Under the pieces are notes generated by a model. The model had not been told where the DNA came from. It made no database searches and saw only the letters and a list, made by a program, of their open reading frames with translations. Shown here in pieces: positions 17,568-26,983 of a stretch of DNA of 64,000 bases. Source of the DNA: Marinilabiliaceae bacterium JC017. GTDB taxonomy: Bacteria; Bacteroidota; Bacteroidia; Bacteroidales; Marinilabiliaceae. The stretch is taken from positions 1-64,000 of the forward strand of contig RHGE01000009.1 in NCBI GenBank assembly GCA_004296775.1. The letters are read 5' to 3'. A program made the position numbers and the translations under genes. Numbering within the stretch: the first letter of the stretch is position 1; the number at the start of each line of letters is the position of its first letter.

Positions 17568-18800
17568 ATGAAAAAAAGCGTTCTAATTTTGCTGGTAGTA
17601 ATGTTACAGCAAATGACCTGGGCTCAGGAAAAGGAAAATACTTTTAAAGTGGAGTTACATGGATTCATTGGAGTAAGCGGTTTTTACGACAGCCGACAAA
17701 GTGTAATGTCAAGAAACGGACACATCTACCTATACCCATCGCCTGAAAAATTAGATATTAACGGAAACGACATTAATGCACAAGGACGTTATGATCTGGA
17801 TGCTTCTGTTAGCCGCATTGGTGCCCACATTTCAGGACCGGAAATTCTTGGTGCTAAAACCTCGACTTTGTTACAAGGAGATTTTCTTGGAAAAACCGGC
17901 AGCAATGATTTAGCCTTTCGTATTCGCCATGCGTATGTGAAACTTAATTGGGAAAAATCATATCTTCTTGCCGGCCAATATTTAAACCCGATGTTCGTAT
18001 CTGAAACATATCCCAAGCTGGTTACCACAAACCCCGGTGCACCAATCCACCCGCTAAATCGTGCCGTACAAATTCGCTATGCTCACAAACTAAACAATTC
18101 CATTGAATTATTAGCCCTCTTAGTAGCTCAAAACGATCACCGCAACAAAGAATTCACCGGTTCGAAATCTGACGAATGGTCACAATTACCCGAAGCAGAC
18201 GTACAAGTGAAACTAACACCTGGAAAGAAGTTCTTTGCAGCTTTCACTGCCGGTGTAAAAACCTTGCAACCAAAACTGGAAGAGAAATTAGGGGAAAACA
18301 CCATAAAAACAGATGAACGCATAACCAGCTGGCACCTGAGCGCATCCGCTAAATCCTTTTTTACCAGCTTTAACTGGAAATTTGGTGGCGTATATGGCGG
18401 TAACCTCACTAACCTGGTTATGCTTGGGGGTGTAGGCAAAAAAACAGGAAATAGCCAACTCACAGAATATGCTCCCTTAATGGTTGCTTCAGGCTGGACT
18501 GATTTTGAAAGTACAAATAAAAAATATCAACCTGGTCTGTTTTTGGGTTACACCGCAAACCTTGGAGCAAACGAATCCGTTGAAATCATTCCTGAACTAA
18601 GCCGTAGTCCGGAAATTGGTTATCTATACGCCATATCTCCACGTATAAAATTCTATGCCAATCCTAAAATAATGATCGGTGCAGAATATTCATACACCGT
18701 AGCTGCCTATGGCTCTAAAATGAATGAAAAAGGTAAACCGTCAGATTTTAACACCGTTGCAAATCACCGCGGGTTAATCATGCTTAAATACCTTTTCTAA
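17568..18800 (+). CDS. Outer-membrane porin, DcaP-like
   Basis: A 410-residue protein with a signal peptide (MKKSVLILLVVMLQQMTWAQ) and many amphipathic beta-strands, ending in a C-terminal Phe (IMLKYLF). The early segment VELHGFIGVSGFYDSRQSV and the strand HAYVKLNWEKSYLLAGQYLNPMF resemble DcaP-type trimeric porins that take up anionic small molecules. It is the first gene of a three-gene plus-strand unit, separated from the second by a strong hairpin that may reduce downstream expression. The substrate cannot be deduced. Confidence 0.75.
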   Translation: MKKSVLILLVVMLQQMTWAQEKENTFKVELHGFIGVSGFYDSRQSVMSRNGHIYLYPSPEKLDINGNDINAQGRYDLDASVSRIGAHISGPEILGAKTSTLLQGDFLGKTGSNDLAFRIRHAYVKLNWEKSYLLAGQYLNPMFVSETYPKLVTTNPGAPIHPLNRAVQIRYAHKLNNSIELLALLVAQNDHRNKEFTGSKSDEWSQLPEADVQVKLTPGKKFFAAFTAGVKTLQPKLEEKLGENTIKTDERITSWHLSASAKSFFTSFNWKFGGVYGGNLTNLVMLGGVGKKTGNSQLTEYAPLMVASGWTDFESTNKKYQPGLFLGYTANLGANESVEIIPELSRSPEIGYLYAISPRIKFYANPKIMIGAEYSYTVAAYGSKMNEKGKPSDFNTVANHRGLIMLKYLF

Positions 18801-18825
18801 AAAGAAAAAACGAAACCAATGCCAT

Positions 18826-18874
18826 AAAGGGTTGTTATATTGAGGTAATACATGAAAGGTATAACAATCCCTTT
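18826..18874 (+). terminator. Intercistronic hairpin, possible attenuator
   Basis: The arms at 18826-18839 (AAAGGGTTGTTATA) and 18860-18874 are complementary apart from a single bulge, and TTTT follows. It lies between the porin and the 55-residue gene, so it may be a partial terminator or an mRNA-stabilising 3' end. Confidence 0.6.
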
Positions 18875-18891
18875 TAAATTGATTTAACACA

Positions 18892-19059
18892 ATGAAAAAG
18901 ACATTGGCAATTATATCAGTTTTATTTATTATCCTTGGCTTTGGAATGATCCATGGCGGCTCTCCGTCTATGGAAATCGTTAGCATTGCAATGATTGGAT
19001 TAGGAGCCGGATATTTAATATTCCTATTACTTTCATCATCACAAGCAAAAAAAGAGTAA
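18892..19059 (+). CDS. Small two-span membrane protein (55 aa)
   Basis: An ATG at 18892 opens a 55-residue frame ending at TAA 19057-19059. It has two hydrophobic spans (LAIISVLFIILGFGMI and IVSIAMIGLGAGYLIFLLL) and a basic tail QAKKE. The hydrophobic pattern, ATG start and position, 18 bp before the DUF4268 gene, support a real gene. Function unknown. It may be a structural partner for the adjacent products. Confidence 0.65.
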   Translation: MKKTLAIISVLFIILGFGMIHGGSPSMEIVSIAMIGLGAGYLIFLLLSSSQAKKE

Positions 19060-19077
19060 CCCTAAAAATCACTCAAC

Positions 19078-19545
19078 ATGTTTTCGAAGGAGGAAGCAAA
19101 AGCACTAAGACTGGAATTTTGGCAAAGACTTGATAACAGAACACGCCGGCTGCCCGGTCAAAAAGGAAAGAAGAAAAGATGGATCCTGGAAGACACCGGT
19201 GTAAAAGGATTAGATTTACGCTTTGATGTAGATCGCCAGCACGCTATCGTCGCCCTTGAAATCAACCACAGAAATGAATCAAGAAGACTTGAATTGTATG
19301 AAAAACTAGAAGCCTGCAAAACACTCTTTGAGGAGAATTACGGCAAACAACTCAACTGGGATTTCATTTATGAAAAGCCCAATGGCCAAACCGTCTGCCG
19401 GGTGTATACATCAATGCCAGCTGACATATATCAACAGGATCAATGGCCTGACGTTCTCTACTTTCTCATCGACAACATGATGTGCATGGAAAAAGCATTT
19501 ATGGAGGTAAAAGATTTTTTAGTTTACCGGGAATTAGGGTTATAA
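19078..19545 (+). CDS. DUF4268 domain-containing protein
   Basis: A 155-residue soluble protein that is essentially one DUF4268 domain, with the family-like stretch GVKGLDLRFDVDRQHAIVALEI near residues 43-64 and a second motif LNWDFIYEKPNGQ. In other proteins this domain often sits at the C-terminus of nuclease-like or defence-associated proteins. As a stand-alone protein its function is unknown. It ends 8 bp before a bidirectional terminator, so it closes the porin/small-membrane-protein unit. Confidence 0.8.
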   Translation: MFSKEEAKALRLEFWQRLDNRTRRLPGQKGKKKRWILEDTGVKGLDLRFDVDRQHAIVALEINHRNESRRLELYEKLEACKTLFEENYGKQLNWDFIYEKPNGQTVCRVYTSMPADIYQQDQWPDVLYFLIDNMMCMEKAFMEVKDFLVYRELGL

Positions 19546-19553
19546 TAAAAAAC

Positions 19554-19587
19554 AAAAGTCCGCTACACAAAAATGCAGCGGACTTTT
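19554..19587. terminator. Bidirectional rho-independent terminator
   Basis: Perfect stem AAAAGTCCGCT / AGCGGACTTTT (19554-19564 with 19577-19587) with A and T runs on both sides. It serves the DUF4268 gene on the plus strand and fabH on the minus strand. Confidence 0.9.
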
Positions 19588-19605
19588 TATATCATTAATC
19601 ATTCA

Positions 19606-20604
19606 TTACTTTCCATCATAACCCCACTTCAGGTAAAGTGAGCCCCAGGTAAAACCAGCACCAAAAGCGGCTAAAACCAACTTATCACCCTTTTTAAGTT
19701 GCTTTTCCCACTCCCATAAACAAATCGGAAGTGTAGCTGCTGTAGTGTTACCATAACGCTGGATATTTATCATCACTTTATTCTTATCAAGCTCCATACG
19801 TTCAGCTGTTGCTTCAATAATACGCAAATTTGCCTGATGCGGTACCAACCATGCTAATTCATCGGATGTAAAGTTGTTCTTTTTCATGATCTCTACAGCC
19901 ACATTAGACATATTGGATACGGCATGTTTATAGACATGACGACCTTCCTGATAGATATAATGCTCTCTGGCATCAATACTCTCATGCGAAGGCGGCTTAA
20001 CCGATCCACCAGCTTTCATTTGCAAATGAATACGACCAAATCCATCACTATGCAAAATACTATCCATCACCCCTACATCTTCGGTAGTTGGCTCAAGCAA
20101 AACAGCTCCGGATCCATCACCAAATAACACACAAGTAGTTCGGTCGGTATAATCAGTAATAGAAGACATCTTATCTGTTCCTACTACGATCACTTTCTTT
20201 TTCGATCCGGAACGAATAAACTGCGATGCTGTATCAAGAGCATATAAAAAACCTGAACAACCGGCATTCAGATCAAAGCTATGCGCATTACGAATTCCAC
20301 ACTTATCAGAAATAATGTTGGCTGTAGCGGGGAATACATGATCAGGTGTCACGGTAGCACATACAACCAAGTCAATTTCCTCAGGTTTAGTACCTGTTTT
20401 TTCTAAAAGTTGCTCAATGGCCTTTACAGCCATAAATGAAGAACCTTCTCCTGGCTCCTTGAGAATATGCCTCTCTTTGATGCCAACCCGGGTCATGATC
20501 CACTCATCCGTCGTATCCACCATAGTGCTTAACTCGTCATTGGTCAGGATATAGTCGGGCACATACCCGCCAACGCCAGTTATCACTGCATTGATTTTTT
20601 CCAT
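19606..20604 (-). CDS. fabH: Beta-ketoacyl-ACP synthase III (FabH)
   Basis: Condenses acetyl-CoA with malonyl-ACP to start type II fatty acid synthesis. The thiolase-fold catalytic triad is visible: Cys in [12 protein letters not shown], His in [13 protein letters not shown] and Asn in [11 protein letters not shown]. The C-terminal [19 protein letters not shown] is typical. I chose the ATG at 20604 ([16 protein letters not shown]) because homologues start just before this strand; ATGs at 20613 and 20646 are also in frame. The gene follows rpmF and the DUF177 gene, a conserved order, but a terminator after rpmF and a good promoter (20717-20747) show it can be expressed alone. Confidence 0.95.
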   Translation of the reverse strand: MEKINAVITGVGGYVPDYILTNDELSTMVDTTDEWIMTRVGIKERHILKEPGEGSSFMAVKAIEQLLEKTGTKPEEIDLVVCATVTPDHVFPATANIISDKCGIRNAHSFDLNAGCSGFLYALDTASQFIRSGSKKKVIVVGTDKMSSITDYTDRTTCVLFGDGSGAVLLEPTTEDVGVMDSILHSDGFGRIHLQMKAGGSVKPPSHESIDAREHYIYQEGRHVYKHAVSNMSNVAVEIMKKNNFTSDELAWLVPHQANLRIIEATAERMELDKNKVMINIQRYGNTTAATLPICLWEWEKQLKKGDKLVLAAFGAGFTWGSLYLKWGYDGK

Positions 20605-20716
20605 GGTACTCATATTTTCTGTGTCCGGACCCCCAACAGCAGGCATTATTAATTACTTCTTAAAATCACCTGGCCTAATCCGGATATTAGATGACTCTCT
20701 ATTTGTCGGGACGTTA

Positions 20717-20747
20717 CAAAAGTAAGAAAACACTTATATTAAACAAA
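20717..20747 (-). promoter_or_regulatory. Bacteroidota-type promoter for fabH
   Basis: On the minus strand TTTG (20744-20747) is separated by 19 bp from TACTTTTG (20717-20724). This fits the Bacteroidota sigma-ABfr consensus TTTG-N19-21-TAnnTTTG and lies about 113 bp upstream of the chosen ATG. Confidence 0.7.
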
Positions 20748-20766
20748 TGATGTATAGGCCCTAAAT

Positions 20767-20804
20767 AAAATTTGCCCCTAAATGAATTTTTAGGGGCAAA
20801 TTTT
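20767..20804 (-). terminator. Rho-independent terminator after rpmF
   Basis: A 16-bp perfect stem (20767-20782 with 20789-20804) contains GCCCC/GGGGC and ends in T on the minus strand. It lies 22 bp after the rpmF stop and separates the DUF177-rpmF transcript from fabH. Confidence 0.85.
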
Positions 20805-20825
20805 AATACTTTAATATCTTGAAGC

Positions 20826-21011
20826 CTATGCTGTAATTTCCTTTTCTACAGCTAACTTACCACGATAGTAACCACACTCACCACAAACAGTATGTAGTTT
20901 TACTGTGGCACCACAGTTAGAGCAAATACCAAGAGCAGGCATCACAGCTTTATCATGTGTTCTTCTCTTGTCTCTTCTAGTTTTCGATTGTTTTCGCTTT
21001 GGATGTGCCAT
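20826..21011 (-). CDS. rpmF: 50S ribosomal protein L32
   Basis: A 61-residue ribosomal protein with the conserved N-terminus MAHPKRKQSKTRRDKRR and two CxxC pairs (CSNC and CGEC), the Zn-binding form of L32. It lies 12 bp after the DUF177 gene, the conserved coupling of yceD with rpmF. Confidence 0.97.
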   Translation of the reverse strand: MAHPKRKQSKTRRDKRRTHDKAVMPALGICSNCGATVKLHTVCGECGYYRGKLAVEKEITA

Positions 21012-21023
21012 TTTTCAACCTCT

Positions 21024-21572
21024 TTACTTGTTTTTATCTGTAAATTTCTTTAATGCTTCCCATCTGGGATCAATATTATCTTCTTCCTCATCAATATGAT
21101 CTGTATCAACGAGATATTGATCGAGCTTTTTTAACATGTTTTTATCACACAAAGGCTCCCCGTTTTCATCGTCCGGGTGTATGTGTCGAATGGGCAAACT
21201 TATGATTATAAACTCATAAATCCATTGAGCCACATTCAACTCATGTACTTCATGTGGGAGAACAATAATTTCATCTGAAAGCTCCTGGTATTCTTCGCCA
21301 AATTTCACGTATAGCTTTCCCTGGTATGAAACATCGATATTCACAGGAGCTAAACAATTATCGCAGATGCTTTCTACATTCCCATGAATATCGAAATCCA
21401 ACACCAGCATTGTTTGACTTTTATTAAGCTCTACAAATACCTGAACGTCTCCATTTTCAACCAGTGGCTCCTCGATAAGTTCAAAAAACGATCGTCCAAT
21501 AGCATATTCGTACGTATGTCGTCCGTCCTTTAATCCCTTGAAAGAGATACCGTAATCCTTCAGTTTATCCAC
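21024..21572 (-). CDS. DUF177 (YceD-like) protein
   Basis: A 182-residue member of the DUF177/YceD family, linked to 23S rRNA metabolism in other bacteria and plastids. The conserved CDNCLAPV-type motif is present near residue 78 (ICDNCLAPVNID), followed by an acidic C-terminus with DNIDPRWEALKKF, typical of the family end. It is co-transcribed with rpmF. A well-placed promoter lies upstream at 21595-21625. Confidence 0.9.
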   Translation of the reverse strand: MDKLKDYGISFKGLKDGRHTYEYAIGRSFFELIEEPLVENGDVQVFVELNKSQTMLVLDFDIHGNVESICDNCLAPVNIDVSYQGKLYVKFGEEYQELSDEIIVLPHEVHELNVAQWIYEFIIISLPIRHIHPDDENGEPLCDKNMLKKLDQYLVDTDHIDEEEDNIDPRWEALKKFTDKNK

Positions 21573-21594
21573 TTCTCCTCAAATAAAAACTTTG

Positions 21595-21625
21595 CAAAAG
21601 TATAAAATTATCAAATCTTGCGAAA
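21595..21625 (-). promoter_or_regulatory. Putative promoter of the DUF177-rpmF unit
   Basis: The minus strand has TACTTTTG (21595-21602) preceded by TTTC (21622-21625) at a 19-bp spacing, one mismatch from the Bacteroidota -33 box. It is 23 bp upstream of the ATG. Confidence 0.55.
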
Positions 21626-21659
21626 GAAAACCCTGAAATTTATTCAAAGTTGTCTGATT

Positions 21660-22826
21660 TTAAACTTTTTTAGGCTTTTTGGGCAAGATAATTCTAAAAG
21701 TAGTACCTACTCCAGGTTCAGATGATTTAACAAACAATTTTCCCCCATGATATTGCTCCACAATCCGCTTTGCCAAAGACAATCCAAGGCCCCAGCCCCT
21801 CTTTTTTGTGGTGAATCCGGGTTCAAATATTGTTTTAAATTGTGATTTAATAATTCCTTTTCCTTCATCAGAGATATCCAGAAAAATTCTTTCCTTCTCC
21901 TGCCCTATACAAAGTAGTATACGCCCGTTTCCCCTCGACGCATCAATAGCATTCTTACAAATATTTTCAATGACCCACTCAAACAAAACCGGATTAATAA
22001 AAGCCATCACATCCTGTTTGCAATGATCGTGTAGCGCAATTATAATTTTATCTGACGTTCGCCTGTTCAAATAATCAATGATCCGGGAGACCACAGGAAA
22101 GAGGTCAGTAACGGCCAGTTCCGGTTTAGACCCGATTTTAGAGAACCGATCTGTAATCGTTTGCAGCCGCTCCACATCTTTTGCCATCTCATCCACCAGG
22201 CTTTGTTGATTCGTCTTTAGTGCCAACAGATCAATCCATGCCAACAATGATGAAGTAGGTGTTCCAAGCTGATGAGCCGTTTCTCTTGACATTCCTACCC
22301 AAACCTGATCTTGTTCTGCTTTACGAGCGCCGCTAAATCCCAAATAAGCTAAAACAATAAAAATGGATACTACAATAAGAATTACAATTGGAAAATAGGT
22401 CAGCTTCCTGATAAGAATGGAATCCTGATAATAAAGATATTGCACCTCCTGATCGCCAAGATTGATTTCCAGCATATTCCCCTGCTTCTTCATTTTCAAT
22501 AACGTCCGATACAAAAACGCATTAGCATTCTGCCGAGGCAACTGAATATTTCTGTGAAGCAGTATCGTATCCTGCTTATCAACCAGAATAACAGGAATGG
22601 TAGTATTATTCTTAATGACTTCAAAAATCAATTTTATGCCAGGCTCTTCCTGCCTGGATTGCGTCAGCTGCCTGGTAGCTTCAGCCCATAACTCCACCTT
22701 TTTTTTCTCTTCCTTTTTTAATTGCGAAGACAAACTTTGGGTATACCACAAAGTAAATACCCCAATCCCAATCGCTCCTATCAACAAAAATAATTTCCAA
22801 ATTTTTTTACGTGTGTACACGTTCAT
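21660..22826 (-). CDS. Sensor histidine kinase
   Basis: A 388-residue inner-membrane histidine kinase. Transmembrane segments at about residues 12-30 and 144-165 enclose a small extracytoplasmic domain. The phosphoacceptor is H185 in the unusual H-box RETAHQLGTPTSSL, a form common in Bacteroidota in place of HELRTP. The HATPase domain shows the N-box (ENICKNAIDA), DEGKGI and GWGLGLSLAK. No response regulator is adjacent, so it is an orphan kinase here. The protein ends in KKPKKV close to a short gap before the DUF177 gene. Confidence 0.9.
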   Translation of the reverse strand: MNVYTRKKIWKLFLLIGAIGIGVFTLWYTQSLSSQLKKEEKKKVELWAEATRQLTQSRQEEPGIKLIFEVIKNNTTIPVILVDKQDTILLHRNIQLPRQNANAFLYRTLLKMKKQGNMLEINLGDQEVQYLYYQDSILIRKLTYFPIVILIVVSIFIVLAYLGFSGARKAEQDQVWVGMSRETAHQLGTPTSSLLAWIDLLALKTNQQSLVDEMAKDVERLQTITDRFSKIGSKPELAVTDLFPVVSRIIDYLNRRTSDKIIIALHDHCKQDVMAFINPVLFEWVIENICKNAIDASRGNGRILLCIGQEKERIFLDISDEGKGIIKSQFKTIFEPGFTTKKRGWGLGLSLAKRIVEQYHGGKLFVKSSEPGVGTTFRIILPKKPKKV

Positions 22827-23174
22827 GCCTCATTAGATTAATTGAAAAATATCGTAGCATTAAAACGAGGTCTCTCAATTAATATTGTTAGTACTCTTAA
22901 TCTTCAAATAAAACTTCCAGTATGGAAGAACCTCCTTTGTGCGGTTTATTTCCACTTGGCAACAGGTTCTGAATGAGTCTTCGTACCGCCAAGAATCGCG
23001 CTTATTTCAACCACAGCAGTTTCGTCTGGATCATTTTCGACCTCTTCCAATTGAAGACTATCCCAATAATGCGAAAATCTATTTCATACGCATTCATATT
23101 TTAATAGATCGTTAGATTTAGACAATAGACCTTTTGAAACAAAATACTTCAGGCATATCTCTTTATCATCACTC
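22827..23174. other. Intergenic region with a dispersed-repeat copy
   Basis: About 350 bp without a credible gene between two kinase genes on the minus strand. It should hold the promoter for the 388-residue kinase. The plus strand at 23103-23132 carries AATAGATCGTTAGATTTAGA and ACAATAGACC, a copy of the dispersed motif also at 13614-13645. Confidence 0.5.
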
Positions 23175-25985
23175 TTAATCCTGCATACACCACTTGGTAA
23201 GCATCCTGGAAATATCCTCCTGACGCGTAGGTTTTACCATATAATCATCTATAATCTTTGTATCCAATACACGCTCTTTCTCATGAATATCATTACTAAC
23301 TGTCATAGCAATTAACGGACACCTACTACCAACCTCTTTTATACTTTTAGCGGCAGAAAAGTCATCCATCCCGGGCATAGACAAATCCATAAAGATAATA
23401 TCATATTGAGTCCCCTTTACTTTACTTACTGCATCAGAACCATCATTGGCAAGATCAATAACCACCCCCATTTTTTGAAACAAACTCTGAGCCACCCGTT
23501 GGTTTAAACGGTTATCTTCGGCAACCAATACTTTCAGGTTTTCAGGAAGAGCCAATAACCGATGCATTCCATGGTTCATGACTTTTGGTAACTGCTTATG
23601 CAAAAAGGTCTGTAGCACATAGAGTTTTATAGGCTTTCTCAGGTAAACATCAGCACCGAATTGTTTTGCAATTTTTGTGTTGGCCGGTTGTAAATCAGAA
23701 CTTTGTATAATAACCATATAATTCGTATCCAGTCTGCGGTTATGAAGATCATGCAGAAAAGTTAATCCATCGAAATCAATACGATGATCTATTATTAATA
23801 GTTGATATTTTGATCTTGTTCGCAATATATCAAGTGTTTCAGTAGAAGGAGGCAACACTGCATAATCAATATGAAGAGACATCAAATTCTTAGTGATGCT
23901 TTGTACTTGCAAAGGATCATCAGAAACAACAAGTGTTTTAAGTTGCTTAAAATGGGTAATGTGAGAAAAATCCACCTGTTTTACCTGCCGGTTTGTTTTT
24001 AGCGGAAGAGTAAAGATAAACTCAGCGCCAGGATATTCATCCTGTGTACTCAATCCGGAAGGACTGTGCACTTCAATCTCCCCGCCCAGAAGATTAATCA
24101 ACTGCCTGGATATGGTCGTTCCTAAGCCCGTTCCTCCATATTTTCTGGTAATACTTTCATCTTCCTGAGAAAATGGATTAAAAATGGCTTTTAGCTTATC
24201 TTGCTTAATCCCTATTCCGGTATCTTTTATCGAAAACCGCAAAACAGGATTTCCATTAATTGCCTGATCCGACGTAATTCCAATATATATTCTTCCTCCA
24301 CCAGGAGTAAACTTAATGGCATTACTAATAAGATTATTTAATACCTGTCGTAAACGTATTGGGTCACTAATAAAATCCTTCGGAAGTAGAACGGCCGAAT
24401 ACCAGCTAAGCTGAATATTTTTGTCTCTGGCAAATGAATAAAAAGACTTAATCGTTCGCTCAATTTCGTCATGCAAATCAAATTCAATGGACTCAATCTC
24501 AAACTTACCTGCCTCAATTTTCGAAAAATCAAGAATATCATTGATCAATATCAATAAGGTATCAGCTGAACGCTTTACTACCTGTAACATATCTCTCTCC
24601 TGCTCCGGCAAGGGAGAGGTAAGCAGAACATCCGTCAGGCCAATGATACCATTTAAAGGCGTACGAAGTTCATGGCTAATATTGGCAATGAAGGTAGACT
24701 TTGCTTTATTGGCACTTTGAGCAGATCGACGTTCCAATTCAAGCGGGGTTATTTCAATAAAAACATCGATGATGTATTTTTCGCTTTGTAAAAAGAAAGG
24801 GATGGCTTCACTAAGAATGACGGTTTCATCGCCCTTACTGTTTTTAAGAACATATTTATTGGAACTTTCGGAATATCGTGCTCGTTCCAGGGTCACCCTG
24901 TTTTCAAATAGAACATCATCGGTGGCCACCTGCCCCAATAATTGATCTTCATCATCGTAAGAAAACATATTAATCGCCGCCTTATTGACTTGAACTATTT
25001 GATTCCGGCCATCCGTTAACACAATACCAACCGGCAGATAATAGAGCATCTTTCTTAGAGCATCCTGCGTCTGTTGTAATCGTTGCCCCTCCACATTCTT
25101 TCTTTTCATGTAATAGCCAAACCAAAGAATGATCAGAAGTATAACGAATAAGGATATCAACCCCAGAATAAAGGCGTTTTCAACAATTGATGAAGTCACC
25201 AATTTGACAGGCAAAGAGAAAACTACATAATATTTTGAACCATGAAAATTCAACTTTTGAAAAACTGACAATACTTTCAGTTTATCATTTCCGACAAAAA
25301 GGTTATGAATATGAGAAAAGGAAGATTTTTTCTCTGACAAGTTATTCAGATGTATTAACTCCGGATAAAAAGAGTCAACTCCCAAAGTATTATATAACAC
25401 CCATCCACTTGGTTTTACAATCCATTGAAAGTGGACATCCTTTAGATTAAAATTATAAAAAGCTGAATTAAAAAAGTCCTTCAGGTTTATATTAAATTGT
25501 ACATAGCCATAAATCTCATAATCCTCCATGACAGGCTGAATATAATTAATGCTTTCACCCTTAGGATCAATATAGATTTTAGCTACCAACTCCTCAATAG
25601 GAGGAGATTTGGAAAAATAAGAAACAAATGCGGCATTATTAGATTTCCGTAACCCGTAAGTATTACCGCTTTTGTCTGTCACCTTTAATTCCGTAAGATG
25701 CTCACTGTAACGAGCAAAGAGTAATTCCAGGCGCTTTTGCACCTCAATGGAACGTCCTCGCTGTGTAAACAAGCTATCCAATTCCTTATTGGACAACAGC
25801 AACAGAATATTGGTTTGTGTTTTCTGAAAGTATTGATCTAACTGATCACGGCAGATTAACGATTGCTTCAGTAAGATATTTTTCTGGGTGTTAATCTGCC
25901 AGCTATAGGTATCTAAGTAGTAATAAACATTAGCCAATACAACCAGGACAATACTGACACATCCTATGATAATGGCTTTTTTCAT
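23175..25985 (-). CDS. Hybrid sensor histidine kinase/response regulator
   Basis: A 936-residue membrane-anchored hybrid kinase. Transmembrane segments at about residues 5-22 and 270-293 flank an extracytoplasmic sensor domain. Then come a PAS domain (about 305-410), a HisKA domain with ANISHELRTPLNGIIG, and a HATPase domain with DTGIGI and GGTGLGTTIS. Two receiver domains follow. The first (about 680-790) is divergent but keeps an Asp in LLIIDHRID and Lys in LRKPIK. The second (about 810-925) is canonical, with AEDNRLN, IFMDLSMPGMD and MVKPT. The output is unclear because there is no DNA-binding domain. Confidence 0.93.
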   Translation of the reverse strand: MKKAIIIGCVSIVLVVLANVYYYLDTYSWQINTQKNILLKQSLICRDQLDQYFQKTQTNILLLLSNKELDSLFTQRGRSIEVQKRLELLFARYSEHLTELKVTDKSGNTYGLRKSNNAAFVSYFSKSPPIEELVAKIYIDPKGESINYIQPVMEDYEIYGYVQFNINLKDFFNSAFYNFNLKDVHFQWIVKPSGWVLYNTLGVDSFYPELIHLNNLSEKKSSFSHIHNLFVGNDKLKVLSVFQKLNFHGSKYYVVFSLPVKLVTSSIVENAFILGLISLFVILLIILWFGYYMKRKNVEGQRLQQTQDALRKMLYYLPVGIVLTDGRNQIVQVNKAAINMFSYDDEDQLLGQVATDDVLFENRVTLERARYSESSNKYVLKNSKGDETVILSEAIPFFLQSEKYIIDVFIEITPLELERRSAQSANKAKSTFIANISHELRTPLNGIIGLTDVLLTSPLPEQERDMLQVVKRSADTLLILINDILDFSKIEAGKFEIESIEFDLHDEIERTIKSFYSFARDKNIQLSWYSAVLLPKDFISDPIRLRQVLNNLISNAIKFTPGGGRIYIGITSDQAINGNPVLRFSIKDTGIGIKQDKLKAIFNPFSQEDESITRKYGGTGLGTTISRQLINLLGGEIEVHSPSGLSTQDEYPGAEFIFTLPLKTNRQVKQVDFSHITHFKQLKTLVVSDDPLQVQSITKNLMSLHIDYAVLPPSTETLDILRTRSKYQLLIIDHRIDFDGLTFLHDLHNRRLDTNYMVIIQSSDLQPANTKIAKQFGADVYLRKPIKLYVLQTFLHKQLPKVMNHGMHRLLALPENLKVLVAEDNRLNQRVAQSLFQKMGVVIDLANDGSDAVSKVKGTQYDIIFMDLSMPGMDDFSAAKSIKEVGSRCPLIAMTVSNDIHEKERVLDTKIIDDYMVKPTRQEDISRMLTKWCMQD

Positions 25986-26056
25986 TCAAATAATGAGGAT
26001 TAAGGTTTGCTTTCCTCACGCAAAATAGTATTAATTGTTTGAAAAACAACATAACA

Positions 26057-26983
26057 TTAACGATATTTCTCATTACTGTTAGAAAATACACTATGGTAAC
26101 TTGAATACCGGGACATTGCAATACGTCCTTCTTCGACCGCTTGTTTAACAGCACAACCGGGCTCGTGAATATGAGTACAATTATGAAACTGACAGTTTTC
26201 AGCCTCCTTAAATATTTCCCGGAAAAAATGATATAACTCCTCTTTCTCAATATTAATCAGACCAAAACCCCTGATTCCCGGAGTATCAATAATGTAGCCA
26301 CCAAAACTCAAAGCATGCATCTCAGCGAATGTAGTAGTATGCTTACCGGTTAAGTGAGCATCTGAAATCTCAGCTGTCTTTAATTTCAAACCCGGTTCAA
26401 TGCGATTAATCAAAGTTGATTTACCTACACCAGAATGGCCGGCAATAACACTAATCCGGTCTTTTAACAGTTCTTTTATCTCTGACAGATCTTCTTGATT
26501 CTTAGCTGAGATAGCATAAGTATCGTATCCAATTTCTTCATAAATACCGCGCAAATCAGCTAACTCATTCTGATGTTCTACATCATACCGATCCACCTTA
26601 TTGAAAACAATACTTACAGGAATCCCATAAGCTTCTGCCGCAGCCAGAAACCGGTCAATGAATACTGTCGTTGTGACCGGATAATTGATGGTTACAAGCA
26701 AGACCGCCATATCAACATTGGCTGCCAGAATTTGTGATTCCTTACTTAGATTGGAGGCTTTACGGATAATATAATTCTTCCGTTCTCCAATGCTTTTGAT
26801 AACGCCTTCCTCCTGGTTCTCTTCCAACTCAATTAAAACTTTATCACCAACGGCTACCGGGTTGGTTGTTTTAATCTTTTCCAGCCTGAACTTCCCCTTT
26901 ATCCGGCAATTGACATGCTTGCCTTGTTCTATTTGAACCACATACCAACTCCCTGTTGATTTTATTACTAACCCTTCTTTCAA
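26057..26983 (-). CDS. rsgA: Ribosome small subunit-dependent GTPase A (RsgA)
   Basis: A circularly permuted GTPase that acts in late 30S maturation. An N-terminal OB fold (about 1-65) is followed by G4 NKVD at 128-131, the P-loop GHSGVGKST at 182-190, G3 DTPG near 227 and a C-terminal zinc site (CQFHNCTHIHEPGC). The length (308 aa) is normal. The frame has no ATG at the expected place; the likely start is a TTG at 26981-26983, giving MKEGLVIKSTGSWYVV. Confidence 0.95.
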   Translation of the reverse strand: MKEGLVIKSTGSWYVVQIEQGKHVNCRIKGKFRLEKIKTTNPVAVGDKVLIELEENQEEGVIKSIGERKNYIIRKASNLSKESQILAANVDMAVLLVTINYPVTTTVFIDRFLAAAEAYGIPVSIVFNKVDRYDVEHQNELADLRGIYEEIGYDTYAISAKNQEDLSEIKELLKDRISVIAGHSGVGKSTLINRIEPGLKLKTAEISDAHLTGKHTTTFAEMHALSFGGYIIDTPGIRGFGLINIEKEELYHFFREIFKEAENCQFHNCTHIHEPGCAVKQAVEEGRIAMSRYSSYHSVFSNSNEKYR

